64,000 nucleotides of DNA from Acidimicrobiales bacterium (GCA_030447445.1 JAUJOW010000002.1:130208-194207), one strand, 5' to 3'. Counted from the first letter of the stretch, positions 9,504 through 19,075 are shown. Program-made: numbers and translations. The notes: generated by a model from the sequence alone, not told the origin.

Positions 9504-10196
9504 ATGGCCAACCGACCCCGGATCGTGCTCCTCGGCCGGCAGGGCTCGGGCAAGGGCACGCAGTCGGCCCGCCTGGCCGCCCACCTCGGGGTGCCGCACG
9601 TATCGACCGGTGACCTGTTCCGCACCGCGGTGCGAGACGGCACCGCACTCGGGCGGCGGGTGGGCGACATCCTCGACGACGGCGGTCTGGTCCCCGACGA
9701 CATGGTCATCGAGGTGGTGCGTGAGCACGCTGCCCGCCGTGGGCTCGACGCCGGGGGCTACGTGCTCGACGGCTTCCCCCGCACCGTGGTCCAGGCCGAG
9801 GCCTACTTCGGCACCGACGCCGCCCTCACCCAGGCCGGGCACCGCCCCGACGTCGCCGTGGAGCTGGACGTGCCGGCCGAGCTCGTGCTGGCCCGGCTGG
9901 CGGCGCGGCGGGTGTGCCCGGTCGACGGTTGGACCACCACCGTCGAGGATCCGACGGTCGAGGCCGTCCGCTGCCCCGACGGGCACCTCGCCGTGCAGCG
10001 GCCGGACGACACGCCCGAGGCCATCGGTCGCCGCCTCGCCCTGTACGAGGTCGAGACCGGCCCTCTCGGGCCCTGGTTCGCCGCCCACGGCCTGCTCGCC
10101 CGCGTCGACGGCACCGGCGACCCCGACGTGGTGTTCCAGCGGATCCTCGACGAGCTCGAGCCGTTCCTCGACCGCTCCCCGGCCACCACGGGCTGA
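9504..10196 (+). CDS. adenylate kinase-like nucleoside monophosphate kinase
   Basis: P-loop RIVLLGRQGSGKGTQSARLAAHLGVPHVSTGDLFR; DGFPRTVVQAE; LID region RRVCPVDGW...RCPDGH. Confidence 0.85.
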   Translation: MANRPRIVLLGRQGSGKGTQSARLAAHLGVPHVSTGDLFRTAVRDGTALGRRVGDILDDGGLVPDDMVIEVVREHAARRGLDAGGYVLDGFPRTVVQAEAYFGTDAALTQAGHRPDVAVELDVPAELVLARLAARRVCPVDGWTTTVEDPTVEAVRCPDGHLAVQRPDDTPEAIGRRLALYEVETGPLGPWFAAHGLLARVDGTGDPDVVFQRILDELEPFLDRSPATTG

Positions 10197-10235
10197 GCTT
10201 GGCCGTCACGGCGCGCGGCGTTCACGGGGCTGCTG

Positions 10236-10271
10236 TTGACACGCTGACAGATCAGGCTAAGTTGCGCCTAA
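10236..10271 (+). promoter_or_regulatory. Putative sigma70-type promoter overlapping an imperfect dyad, upstream of the ABC importer operon
   Basis: TTGACA (10236-10241), 16-nt spacer, TAAGTT (10258-10263); dyad TCAGGC...GCCTAA (10252-10271). Confidence 0.45.
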
Positions 10272-10352
10272 CCGCCGGGTCATGACGGGTGTCACACCGA
10301 CTCGGCGAGCGTGCGGGAGCGCACACACATCAATCGACGACGGGGGAACACC

Positions 10353-11999
10353 GTGTCAGATCGCCGGTCCAGTGTCTCGAAGGGGATCGCTGCTGCGATC
10401 GCGTTGCTGCTCTTCGCCGCCGGGTGCGGCGGCGGCGATGCCGGCACGAGCTCCGATGAGGAGGCCGGCGACCCGGTACGGGGTGGGTCGGTGGCCTACG
10501 GCCTTGAGGCCGAGACCACCGGGGGCTGGTGCCTGCCCGAGGCCCAGCTCGCCATCTCCGGCATCCTGGTGGCCCGCACCGTCTACGACACCCTCACCGC
10601 GCCGAACGGCGACGGCGAGTACGTCCCCTACCTGGCCAAGTCGGTGGAGGGCAACGAAGACTCCACCGAGTGGACGATCACCCTCCGCGAGGGCGTCAAG
10701 TTCCACGACGGCACCCCGCTCGACGCCGAGGTGGTCAAGAACAACCTCGACGCCTACCGGGGCAAGTACGAGGGGCGGGCCCCCCTGCTCTTCCTGTTCG
10801 TCTTCCAGAACCTGACCGACGTGGCCGTGGTCGACGACATGACCGTCAAGGTGACCACCGAGAAGCCGTGGGTGGCCTTCCCGGCCTACCTGTTCGCCAG
10901 CGGCCGGCTCGGCATCATGGCCCAGTCCCAGCTCGACGACCAGGAGTCCTGTGACCGCAAACTGGTCGGCACCGGCCCGTTCAAGCAGAAGAGCTGGCGG
11001 GTGAACCAGGAGTTCGTGGCCGAGAAGAACCCCGACTACTGGCAGGAAGCCCCCGACGGCAAGCCCTACCCCTACCTCGACGAGATCCGCTTCCAGCCCA
11101 CTCCCGAGCCGGCCCAGCGCATCAACGGCCTCCAGGCCGGTCAGCTCCAGATGATGCACGCCTCGGGAGCCGACGAGTTCGTCGACCTGCGGGCCCTGGA
11201 GGAGGCCGGCACCGTCGAGCTCTACGAGTCCGAGAAGTTCGCCGAGGTCAGCTACGTGATGATCAACGCCTCGGTGCCCCCGACCGACGACGTCCGGGTC
11301 CGCCGAGCCCTGGCCATGGCCATCGACCGCCAGGAGTACAAGGAGATCATCAACCAGGGCCTGTTCACGATGGCCTCTGGCCCCTACGCCCCCGGCAGCA
11401 TCGGCTACCTCGAGGACAGCGGCTACCCGACCTACAACCCCGAGCGGGCCAAGGAGCTCGTGGAGGAGTACGAGGACGAGAAGGGTCCGCTCAAGATCAC
11501 CTTCAAAGGCACGCCCAGCCCGGCCATCCAGCGGGTGGCCCAGTTCCTCCAGGAGAGGCTGAAGGAGGTGGGCATCGAGTTCACGCTCCAGACCGTCGAG
11601 CAGTCCGAGCTCATCAACACCGCCATCAGCGGCGACTTCCAGCTCATCGGGTGGCGCAACCACCCCGGCGGCGACCCCGACGAGCAGTACGTCTGGTGGT
11701 ACAAGGGCAGCCCCGCCAACTTCGGGCGGTTCCAGGACGACGTGATGCAGGGGCTCCTCGACGAGGGCCGCTCCGAGGCCGACCCGGCCAAGCGCAAGGA
11801 GATCTACGAGGACGTCAACCGGCGCTTCGCCGACCAGGTGTGGAACCTGTGGGCCAACTGGACCCGCTGGGTGGTGGCCTACGTCGACGGTGTCCACGGC
11901 GTCAACCTGGAGACCGCCCCCAAGCTGCCCGACGGCAGCGATCCGTTCCCGGGTCTGGCCACCGGCCACCCCGTGCACGGCATCTGGATCGAAGAGTGA
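10353..11999 (+). CDS. ABC transporter substrate-binding lipoprotein, family 5 (peptide/nickel type)
   Basis: Lipoprotein signal IALLLFAAGC; TITLREGVKFHDGTPLDAEVVKNNL; ALAMAIDRQEYKEIINQG. GTG start at 10353 chosen. Confidence 0.93.
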   Translation: MSDRRSSVSKGIAAAIALLLFAAGCGGGDAGTSSDEEAGDPVRGGSVAYGLEAETTGGWCLPEAQLAISGILVARTVYDTLTAPNGDGEYVPYLAKSVEGNEDSTEWTITLREGVKFHDGTPLDAEVVKNNLDAYRGKYEGRAPLLFLFVFQNLTDVAVVDDMTVKVTTEKPWVAFPAYLFASGRLGIMAQSQLDDQESCDRKLVGTGPFKQKSWRVNQEFVAEKNPDYWQEAPDGKPYPYLDEIRFQPTPEPAQRINGLQAGQLQMMHASGADEFVDLRALEEAGTVELYESEKFAEVSYVMINASVPPTDDVRVRRALAMAIDRQEYKEIINQGLFTMASGPYAPGSIGYLEDSGYPTYNPERAKELVEEYEDEKGPLKITFKGTPSPAIQRVAQFLQERLKEVGIEFTLQTVEQSELINTAISGDFQLIGWRNHPGGDPDEQYVWWYKGSPANFGRFQDDVMQGLLDEGRSEADPAKRKEIYEDVNRRFADQVWNLWANWTRWVVAYVDGVHGVNLETAPKLPDGSDPFPGLATGHPVHGIWIEE

Positions 12000-12006
12000 C
12001 CGGGAG

Positions 12007-12039
12007 CCGATCGTGACCGCCGCTGATGGTCACGATCGG
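12007..12039. repeat. Perfect inverted repeat between substrate-binding-protein and permease genes
   Basis: CCGATCGTGACC (12007-12018), 9-nt loop, GGTCACGATCGG (12028-12039). Confidence 0.85.
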
Positions 12040-12089
12040 CCAGGCCGGTGCCCACACCCTGACGCTCCCGACACCCCGGAGGGACAGCA

Positions 12090-13080
12090 ATGGCAGCGCT
12101 GGTAGCCAAGAAGCTGGTCCAGCTGGTGCTCGTCGTCTTCCTGGTGACGCTGTTCACCTTCATGCTGGTGCAGCTCAAGCCCGGTGAGCCCGAAGACCTG
12201 CTCGTGCCCCTCAGCTCGGTGGGCACCACCGAGGAGGCCAAGCAGGTCATCGACGAGTACAAGGCCGACATCCGGGCCGACCTCAACCTCGACAAGCCGC
12301 TGTACGAGCAGTACTTCCTGTGGCTGGGTGGCTTCGTCACCGGTGACCTCGGCGACTACTACAACGTGTCGAGCCAGCGACCGGTCTCGGACCGGGTGAG
12401 CGACTCGCTGCCGGTGTCCATCCAGCTCATGGTCTACGCCCAGCTCCTGGCCCTGGTGGTGGCCATCCCCATGGGGGTGTACTCCGCCTACCGGGCCAAC
12501 CGCCCCTCGGACAAGGCCGCCAACACCACCGCCTTCGCGATGCTGGCCATGCCCAACTTCGCGCTGGGCCTGGTCCTCGCCTACTACGTCGGCGTGGTGC
12601 TGGGCTGGGTACCCCCCACCGGATACACCGCCCCCGACGAGAACCTCGTGGACCACGTCAAGACCATGGCCCTCCCCGCCCTCAGCCTGGCCGTCGGCCA
12701 GATCGCCATCTACATGCGGCTGCTGCGCAGCGACATGATCCAGACCCTCCAGGAGGACTTCATCCTCATGGCCAAGTCGAAGGGCATCTCCAACGCCCGG
12801 GTGCTGTGGCGCCACGCCCTGCGCCCGTCCAGCCTGACCCTGCTCACCGTGGCCGGCCTCAACGTCGGGGCGTTGATCGGCGGGCGCCGTGGTCATCGAG
12901 AACGTGTTCGCCCTGCCCGGCATGGGCGTCCTCATCGCCGAAGCCATCCTGAGCAACCAGTTCATCGCCCTGCAGAGCGGCGTGGCCATCATCGCCATCG
13001 GCTACGTGCTCATCAACTTCTTCCTCGACTTTCTCTACACCGTCCTCGACCCCCGGATCCGCAATGTCCGCGCCCGCTGA
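12090..13080 (+). CDS. ABC transporter permease (DppB/OppB-like), interrupted by a frameshift near 12881-12886
   Basis: First frame: MAALVAKKLVQLVLVVFLVTLFTFMLVQLKPG ... LNVGALIGG; continues in another frame as VVIENVFALPGMGVLIAEAILSNQFIALQSGVAIIAIGYVLINFFLDFLYTVLDPRIR. Confidence 0.88.
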
Positions 13081-14026
13081 ACCCACCGAAGCCATGCTCG
13101 GCCCGACCGGCTCCACCGGTCCCGGGGCCGCCACCACCGATCCCACCACCGAGCCCACCGACAGCGCGGTCACCAAGAAGAAGGGGTTGAGCATCGGCGC
13201 CTGGCTGGCCATCGGGTGGCTCGCCCTCATCACGGCGCTCGCCCTGCTGGCCCCGGTGCTGCCCATGGACGGGCCGAACGAGTCGTTCGGCGAGATCGCC
13301 CGCGAGGGGCCCGGCGCCGAGGGCCACATCCTCGGCGGCGACGGCATCGGGCGGGACATGTTCAGCCGGACCGTCTACGGGGCCCGGTCCTCGCTCCTCA
13401 TCGGGGTGGCCTCGATCCTCATCGGCCTCATCGTCGGTGGCCTGGCCGGGCTGATCGCCGGCTACTTCCGGGGTCGGCTCGACACGGTCCTCACCGGCAC
13501 GTTCGACATCCTCCTCGCCTTCCCCTCGCTCGTCCTCGCCCTCTCGCTGGTGTCGTTCTTCCGAGCCGATCCCGAGGCCGGCACCGGTGGGCTGCCGCCG
13601 GCCCAGATCGTGGTCGTCGCCCTCGGCATCGTCTCCATCCCGATCCTGGCCCGCATCACCCGGGCCAACACGCTCACCTGGGCCCAACGAGAGTTCGTCC
13701 TCGCCGCCCGAGCCCAGGGGGCGAAGCACCCCCGCATCCTCTTCAGGGAGGTACTGCCCAACGTGTTGCCGGCCATGTTCTCCATCGCCCTGCTCGGCAT
13801 CGGCGTGGCCATCATCGCCGAGGGCGGCCTCAGCCTCCTCGGCGTCGGCGTGGAGCTGCCCACCCCGTCGTGGGGGAACATCATCGCCGAGGGCCGGGGC
13901 AGCCTGCGCAACGCCCCCCACATCGTCTTCATCCCCTCGATCGCCATCTTCCTGACCGTCCTCGCCCTCAACTACATGGGCGACGTCATCCGCACCCGAT
14001 TCGACGTCCGGGAGAGCGCGCTGTGA
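13064..14026 (+). CDS. ABC transporter permease (DppC/OppC-like)
   Basis: LGGDGIGRDMFSRTVYGARSSLLIGV; FDILLAFPSLVLAL; GWSL-like LLGVGVELPTPSWGNIIAEGRG. Confidence 0.93.
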   Translation: MSAPAEPTEAMLGPTGSTGPGAATTDPTTEPTDSAVTKKKGLSIGAWLAIGWLALITALALLAPVLPMDGPNESFGEIAREGPGAEGHILGGDGIGRDMFSRTVYGARSSLLIGVASILIGLIVGGLAGLIAGYFRGRLDTVLTGTFDILLAFPSLVLALSLVSFFRADPEAGTGGLPPAQIVVVALGIVSIPILARITRANTLTWAQREFVLAARAQGAKHPRILFREVLPNVLPAMFSIALLGIGVAIIAEGGLSLLGVGVELPTPSWGNIIAEGRGSLRNAPHIVFIPSIAIFLTVLALNYMGDVIRTRFDVRESAL

Positions 14027-15378
14027 CCGCCCCCGTCCCCACCCTCGACCAGCGACCCGAGCCCGGCGGCGCGGGTTGCCTGCTCGAGGTGGACGACCTG
14101 CGCACCTCCTTCCGCACGGACCGTGGCATGGTGCGGGCCGTCGCCGGCGTGACCCTCAACCTCGAGCGGGGCAAGACGCTCGGCATCGTGGGCGAGTCCG
14201 GGTCGGGCAAGTCGGTGCTGGCCCGCTCGATCATGGGCATCGTGCCGAACAACGCCGAGCGGGAGGGCAGCATCCGCTTCGAGGGCACGGAGATCTCCGG
14301 CCTCTCCCAGGCCCGCATGCGGGAGTATTGGGGCCAGCAGATGGCGATGGTCTTCCAGGACCCGATGACGGCGCTCAACCCGGTGCTCAAGATCGGGCGC
14401 CAGATCACCGAGTCGCTCCACGAGCACCTCGAGTTCTCCAAGGAGGAGGCCAACCAGACCGCCCTGGCCCTGCTCAAGTCGGTCGGCATCCCCGAGCCGG
14501 CCCGGCGGCTGAAGGAGTACCCCCACCAGCTCTCGGGGGGCATGCGCCAGCGGGTGATGATCGCCATCGCCCTGGCCTGCGGCCCGAAGCTGCTGTTCGC
14601 CGACGAGCCGACCACCGCCCTCGACGTGACCGTGCAGGCCCAGATCCTCGACCTGCTCCAGTTCCAGCAGCGTGAGCGGTTCATGGGGATGATCCTCGTC
14701 ACCCACGACCTCGGCGTGGTGGCCGGCCGGACCGACCACATCGGGGTCATGTACGCCGGCCGCATCGTGGAGACCGGCCCCACCCGCACCCTGTTCGCCC
14801 ACGTGCGCCACCCCTACACCGAGGCGCTGCTGCAGTCGATCCCCAAGATCGAGCTGCCCAGCCACAGCCGCCTGCAGTCCATCGCCGGCCGGCCCCCCAA
14901 CCTGGTGAACACCCCGCCGGGGTGCACCTTCGCCCCCCGCTGCCCCTACGCCCAGGACCGCTGCCGCGAGGAGGAGCCGCCGCTGATCGAGGCCGAGCAG
15001 CCCGGCCACTTCCACCGCTGCTGGTTCCCGGTCGGCACCCCGGCCAACCCGGCCTACAACGCCGAGGCCAGCGCCGAGGCAACCGCCCGGGGCGAGGCCA
15101 CCTTCGACCGCATCGCCGCCGCCAAGGCCGACGCCGCCAGGGAGGACTCGACCGCCTCGGCCGGCTTCGCCCCCGCTCCGACCGCGGTCGACGGCGAGGC
15201 CGACGCCGACGCCGAGAGCTCGGTGAGCGCCGCGGGCGCGGGCAACGTCGGTGGCATCCACAACCGGGCCGGTGACGACGATGCCCCCGGCGGCGGGCGC
15301 CCCCGCCGGCGACAGCCCCTGCGGGCGCGACGTCAGACCTCGACCACCGACAACGGGGAGCGCACCGATGGCCGGTAG
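14023..15378 (+). CDS. ABC transporter ATP-binding protein (DppD/OppD-like) with long low-complexity C-terminal extension
   Basis: Walker A GESGSGKSVLARS; LSGGMRQRVMIAIALACGPKLLFADEPTTALDVTVQ; C-terminal oligopeptide domain CTFAPRCPYAQDRC; GTG overlaps upstream stop. Confidence 0.92.
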   Translation: MTAPVPTLDQRPEPGGAGCLLEVDDLRTSFRTDRGMVRAVAGVTLNLERGKTLGIVGESGSGKSVLARSIMGIVPNNAEREGSIRFEGTEISGLSQARMREYWGQQMAMVFQDPMTALNPVLKIGRQITESLHEHLEFSKEEANQTALALLKSVGIPEPARRLKEYPHQLSGGMRQRVMIAIALACGPKLLFADEPTTALDVTVQAQILDLLQFQQRERFMGMILVTHDLGVVAGRTDHIGVMYAGRIVETGPTRTLFAHVRHPYTEALLQSIPKIELPSHSRLQSIAGRPPNLVNTPPGCTFAPRCPYAQDRCREEEPPLIEAEQPGHFHRCWFPVGTPANPAYNAEASAEATARGEATFDRIAAAKADAAREDSTASAGFAPAPTAVDGEADADAESSVSAAGAGNVGGIHNRAGDDDAPGGGRPRRRQPLRARRQTSTTDNGERTDGR

Positions 15379-16423
15379 CGGTACCGCCCACCTCCGGCCG
15401 CCTGACGAGACCCTCCTGCGGGTGGAGAACCTGGTGGTGGAGTTCCCGTCCAAGCGGGGCAAGGTCAACGCCGTCTCCAACATCAGCCTCGACGTGAAGA
15501 GCGGGGAGACCCTCGGGCTGGTCGGCGAGTCCGGTTGCGGGAAGTCGACCACCGGCAAGGCCATCATGCAGCTCCCGCCGCCGACGAGCGGGAAGGTGCT
15601 CTTCAAGGGCACGGACCTCACCTCGCTCAAGTCGGCCGACCTGCGCCGGGTGCGGACCAGCATCCAGATGATCTTCCAGGACCCGATCTCGTCGCTGAAC
15701 CCGCGGCGCCGGGTGGAGGACATCGTGGCCGAGGGGCTGCGCATCTGGAGCATCGGTGACGACGCGTCGCGGGACCGCAAGGTCGACGAGGCGCTCGAGA
15801 CGGTCGGCCTCGACCCCTCCACGGCCAAGGGCCGCCGGCCCCACCAGTTCTCCGGGGGCCAGTGCCAGCGCATCTCGATCGCCCGGTCGGTCGTCACCGA
15901 CCCCAACCTGATCATCTGCGACGAGCCGGTGTCGGCCCTCGACGTGTCCGTGCAGGCCCAGATCCTCAACCTGCTCGAGGACATGAAGGAGCGCTACCAG
16001 CTCACGCTGATCTTCATCGCCCACGACCTGGCCGTGGTCAAGAACGTCAGCGACCGGGTGGCGGTGATGTACCTGGGCAAGATCTGTGAGATCGCCCCGC
16101 CGGACCAGCTCTTCGCACAACCGGCCCACCCCTACACCGCCGCCCTCCTCGACGCCATCCCCGTCCCCGACCCGACGGTGAAGCCCCACGAGCAGCCGAC
16201 GCTGGAAGGTGACCTGCCGTCTCCCGTTGCCCCGCCGAGCGGATGCCGGTTCCGCACCCGGTGCCCGAAGGCGCAGGAGCGCTGCGCCCAGGAGGAGCCC
16301 TGGGTCAGGGAGGTCGCATCAGGCCAGTTCGTGGCCTGCCACTTCCCGCTCGTGGGTGACGACGCCCCCCCGGTCGACCAGAGCACGACGATGCAGCCTC
16401 AGGCGGCGCCGGCGTCGGCCTGA
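15368..16423 (+). CDS. ABC transporter ATP-binding protein (DppF/OppF-like)
   Basis: GESGCGKSTTGKAIMQL; FSGGQCQRISIARSVVTDPNLIICDEPVSALDVSVQ; CRFRTRCPKAQERC. Confidence 0.93.
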   Translation: MAGSGTAHLRPPDETLLRVENLVVEFPSKRGKVNAVSNISLDVKSGETLGLVGESGCGKSTTGKAIMQLPPPTSGKVLFKGTDLTSLKSADLRRVRTSIQMIFQDPISSLNPRRRVEDIVAEGLRIWSIGDDASRDRKVDEALETVGLDPSTAKGRRPHQFSGGQCQRISIARSVVTDPNLIICDEPVSALDVSVQAQILNLLEDMKERYQLTLIFIAHDLAVVKNVSDRVAVMYLGKICEIAPPDQLFAQPAHPYTAALLDAIPVPDPTVKPHEQPTLEGDLPSPVAPPSGCRFRTRCPKAQERCAQEEPWVREVASGQFVACHFPLVGDDAPPVDQSTTMQPQAAPASA

Positions 16424-16451
16424 GCGCACCGGCACCTCGCGAGGAGGTGGC

Positions 16452-17162
16452 GTGAGTCGGCAGAGGAGGACGAGGACCCGACTGGAGCCCGAGGTGCGGC
16501 GCGAACTGATCCTGGATGCCGCCGAGGAGGTGTTCCGGGGACGGGTGATCACCGACGTCACCTTCGAGGAGGTGGCCGACGCCGCCGAGGTGTCCAGGGC
16601 CCTCGTCTACAACTACTTCGGCGACCGCAACGGGCTGCTGGCGGCGGTGTACGTCCGCAGCCTGGTCCGCCTCGACCGAACGCTCCTCGCCTCCCTCGAC
16701 CCCGGTCTGGCGCCCGTCGACCAGCTCCGGCCGCTGGCCCGCGCCTATCTCGGCTTCGCCCGGGACAACGGCGCCACGTGGCGGGTGCTGGCGTCCACCG
16801 GCGCCGTGCAACACCCGGCGGTGCAGGCCATCCACCGCACCCGCTTCGAACGGCTGGCGGCGCTCTGGGGTGGGTCGCCCGAGGCCCGGATCGCTGCTCG
16901 CACGGTGGCCGGCATGCTCGAGGCGGCCACCGTGGACTGGCTCGACGAGGACGGCATCGACGGCGAGGTCGTGGTGGACACGGTGTGCCGGCTCCTGGCC
17001 TTCGGGCTCAGCGGGCTCACCGGGCTCACAGGGCTAGCCGGGCTCCGCGGGGCCGGCGGGCTCAGCACCGAGGGTCAGATGCCGAAGGAGGCCCGGTCGA
17101 CGGCGTCCACGGCGTCGGCGGAGCCCCCCACGTCGACCCGGGCCGCGCCCGTCCGCCCGTAG
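16452..17162 (+). CDS. TetR-family transcriptional regulator
   Basis: N-terminal HTH RRELILDAAEEVFRGRVITDVTFEEVADAAEVSRALVYNYFGDRNGLLAAVY. Confidence 0.88.
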   Translation: MSRQRRTRTRLEPEVRRELILDAAEEVFRGRVITDVTFEEVADAAEVSRALVYNYFGDRNGLLAAVYVRSLVRLDRTLLASLDPGLAPVDQLRPLARAYLGFARDNGATWRVLASTGAVQHPAVQAIHRTRFERLAALWGGSPEARIAARTVAGMLEAATVDWLDEDGIDGEVVVDTVCRLLAFGLSGLTGLTGLAGLRGAGGLSTEGQMPKEARSTASTASAEPPTSTRAAPVRP

Positions 17163-17716
17163 AGGTAGAGCAGCACCTCGACGGGCGGGCCCGAGAGGAC
17201 GACGGTGCGTCGGCCCCGCCCGGCCCGCACCACCTCGCCGCCGTCCCGGCGAACCTCGAGGGTGACGTCTGGGGGGCGGGCCTTGGCCACCATCAGCGGC
17301 GCCGCCCGTCGCAACAGCCGCCACACGGCATCGTCGAGGTCGGGTCGGTCCGTACGAGACCCATCCCCGTTGGCCCGGCGCACATCCTCGTGGTGGACGG
17401 TGAACTCGAGGAGGTTGACGAGGTAGCGCACCGGCGCAATCCGCAGCGGGCCGGGCGGCGGGCCGCTCCGCACCCGCTGCACGACGCCGGGGTAGCCGTG
17501 GCGATCGAGCTCGGCGGTCATCGCCCGCTGGGCGGCGCCCGCGAACCGCTCGACCAGCATGCCCGGCATGGCCGTGGGGTGGCGCTCCCGGGCCACGAGG
17601 TGGGCGGCCAGGTCGGCGGTGGTCCAGCCGGCGCAGAGGGTCGGGGCGTCGGGGCCGAGGGCGTCGAAGCGGTCGCAGAGCTCGCCACGTTCACGGAGGT
17701 CGAGGTCCGAGGCCAC
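17075..17716 (-). CDS. DinB/maleylpyruvate-isomerase-like protein (TIGR03085-type)
   Basis: LGPDAPTLCAGWTTADLAAHLVARERHPTAMPGM...; VNLLEFTVHHEDVRRANG. GTG start inferred. Confidence 0.75.
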   Translation of the reverse strand: MASDLDLRERGELCDRFDALGPDAPTLCAGWTTADLAAHLVARERHPTAMPGMLVERFAGAAQRAMTAELDRHGYPGVVQRVRSGPPPGPLRIAPVRYLVNLLEFTVHHEDVRRANGDGSRTDRPDLDDAVWRLLRRAAPLMVAKARPPDVTLEVRRDGGEVVRAGRGRRTVVLSGPPVEVLLYLYGRTGAARVDVGGSADAVDAVDRASFGI

Positions 17717-17786
17717 GGCCCCGACCCTACGCCGTCCGCTCCGACGTCCGGCCGGTGGTGACCGGCATCCGTGCAAGCATGGCGGC

Positions 17787-18263
17787 ATGGCTTCCGCCCC
17801 GGACATGCAGATCGACGAGCAGACCATCTACGAGGTCACCCTCGACACCGACAAGGGGGCCATCGTGATGGATCTCGACCCTCGGCTGGCGCCCGTGTCG
17901 GTCAACCACTTCGTGGTCCAGGCCCGCGACGGCTTCTACGACGGTCTCACCTTCCACCGGGTCGTGCCCGGCTTCGTGATCCAGGGCGGTGACCCCGAGG
18001 GAACCGGACGGGGAGGGCCGGGGTACCGCTTCGCCGACGAGCCCGTGAAGGGCGAGTACACACTCGGCGCCGTCGCCATGGCCAACGCCGGGCCCGACAC
18101 CAACGGCTCCCAGTTCTTCATCTGCATCGACGACTGCCGCACGAAGCTCCAGCCGCTCTACAACCTCTTCGGGCACGTCTCCGAAGGGATCGAGGTGGCC
18201 CAGGCCATCGCCGTCGGGGACCGGATCCGCTCGGTCACGGTGCAGGAGCGCCCGGCGGGCTGA
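17787..18263 (+). CDS. peptidyl-prolyl cis-trans isomerase, cyclophilin type
   Basis: GAIVMDLDPRLAPVSVNHFVVQARDGFYDGLTFHRVVPGFVIQGGDPEGTGRGGPGYRFADE; ANAGPDTNGSQFFI. Confidence 0.96.
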   Translation: MASAPDMQIDEQTIYEVTLDTDKGAIVMDLDPRLAPVSVNHFVVQARDGFYDGLTFHRVVPGFVIQGGDPEGTGRGGPGYRFADEPVKGEYTLGAVAMANAGPDTNGSQFFICIDDCRTKLQPLYNLFGHVSEGIEVAQAIAVGDRIRSVTVQERPAG

Positions 18264-18278
18264 GCGTCCGCCCGGTGG

Positions 18279-19019
18279 TCAGCCACGCCCGAGCGGGAGC
18301 GTGGTGCCGTGGGGGGTGGTGCGGGCCACACCGGTGATCTGGCGCACGCCGTCGCCGTCAGGCTCCACCGTGGCGGTGGCACACCCGCCCTCGTGGTGGC
18401 TCTGGTAGGTGACGGCCACCCGGTCGGGGACGAGTTGGTCGCCCGACGCCGTCACGGCCCGGAAGTCGCCCCAGCGCACCTCGGTGGGCGGGGCGTCGCA
18501 GGGGGCGAACACCTCGGCCCACACCAGTGGCGAGCGCAGCGCCTCGCCGCCCCCGGGCAGGTCCCGCACGTTGGTGCCGTCGACCTCCCCCCGCCACCAC
18601 CCGGGCCGGTCCGCCGGCCGGACCCGCAGCTCGTACCGGTGACCGGGCACCCAGGGGAGGTCACGGGTGTTGGGGTTGCCGGTGGCGCTGGGAAGCGGCG
18701 AGGCGGCGCCGGCCAGCTCCCGCCCGTCGGCGCCGTACCCGCCCCAGTTCACCGCCGTCGCCCCGGGGTGGGCGGGGTGCCACTGGAGGCCGAGATGAGC
18801 GGCGCCGAGCTCCCGGCCGCCGGTGGCGAAGGACACCTGCAGCGCCCAGAAGTACAGCTCGGCCACGGCCGGAGGTGTGCGCACCTCGAGCGTGGCCGAG
18901 ACCTCCGTGATCCGCGAACGGGGATCGAGTCCGCCCCAGCGGAGGTGGAACGACGAAGCCCGGTTGGACGATGTCGGGTACCCGGTGAGGCGAGGAGCGG
19001 GCCGACGCCACCACGGCAC
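18279..19019 (-). CDS. conserved hypothetical protein, predicted beta-rich
   Basis: 246-aa ORF convergent with the cyclophilin gene; Trp-rich, e.g. AELYFWALQVSFATGGRELGAAHLGLQWHP; family not recognised. Confidence 0.55.
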   Translation of the reverse strand: MPWWRRPAPRLTGYPTSSNRASSFHLRWGGLDPRSRITEVSATLEVRTPPAVAELYFWALQVSFATGGRELGAAHLGLQWHPAHPGATAVNWGGYGADGRELAGAASPLPSATGNPNTRDLPWVPGHRYELRVRPADRPGWWRGEVDGTNVRDLPGGGEALRSPLVWAEVFAPCDAPPTEVRWGDFRAVTASGDQLVPDRVAVTYQSHHEGGCATATVEPDGDGVRQITGVARTTPHGTTLPLGRG

Positions 19020-19075
19020 CGCCCCAGCCTGGCACCATCTCGCACCCCGCCGCGACGGCCGGCCAGACTCACGAG

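Noticed and set aside
13972-16189. 670-aa and 480-aa minus-strand ORFs over the ABC ATPase genes
   Set aside because: Mirror ORFs of two strongly supported ATPase genes.
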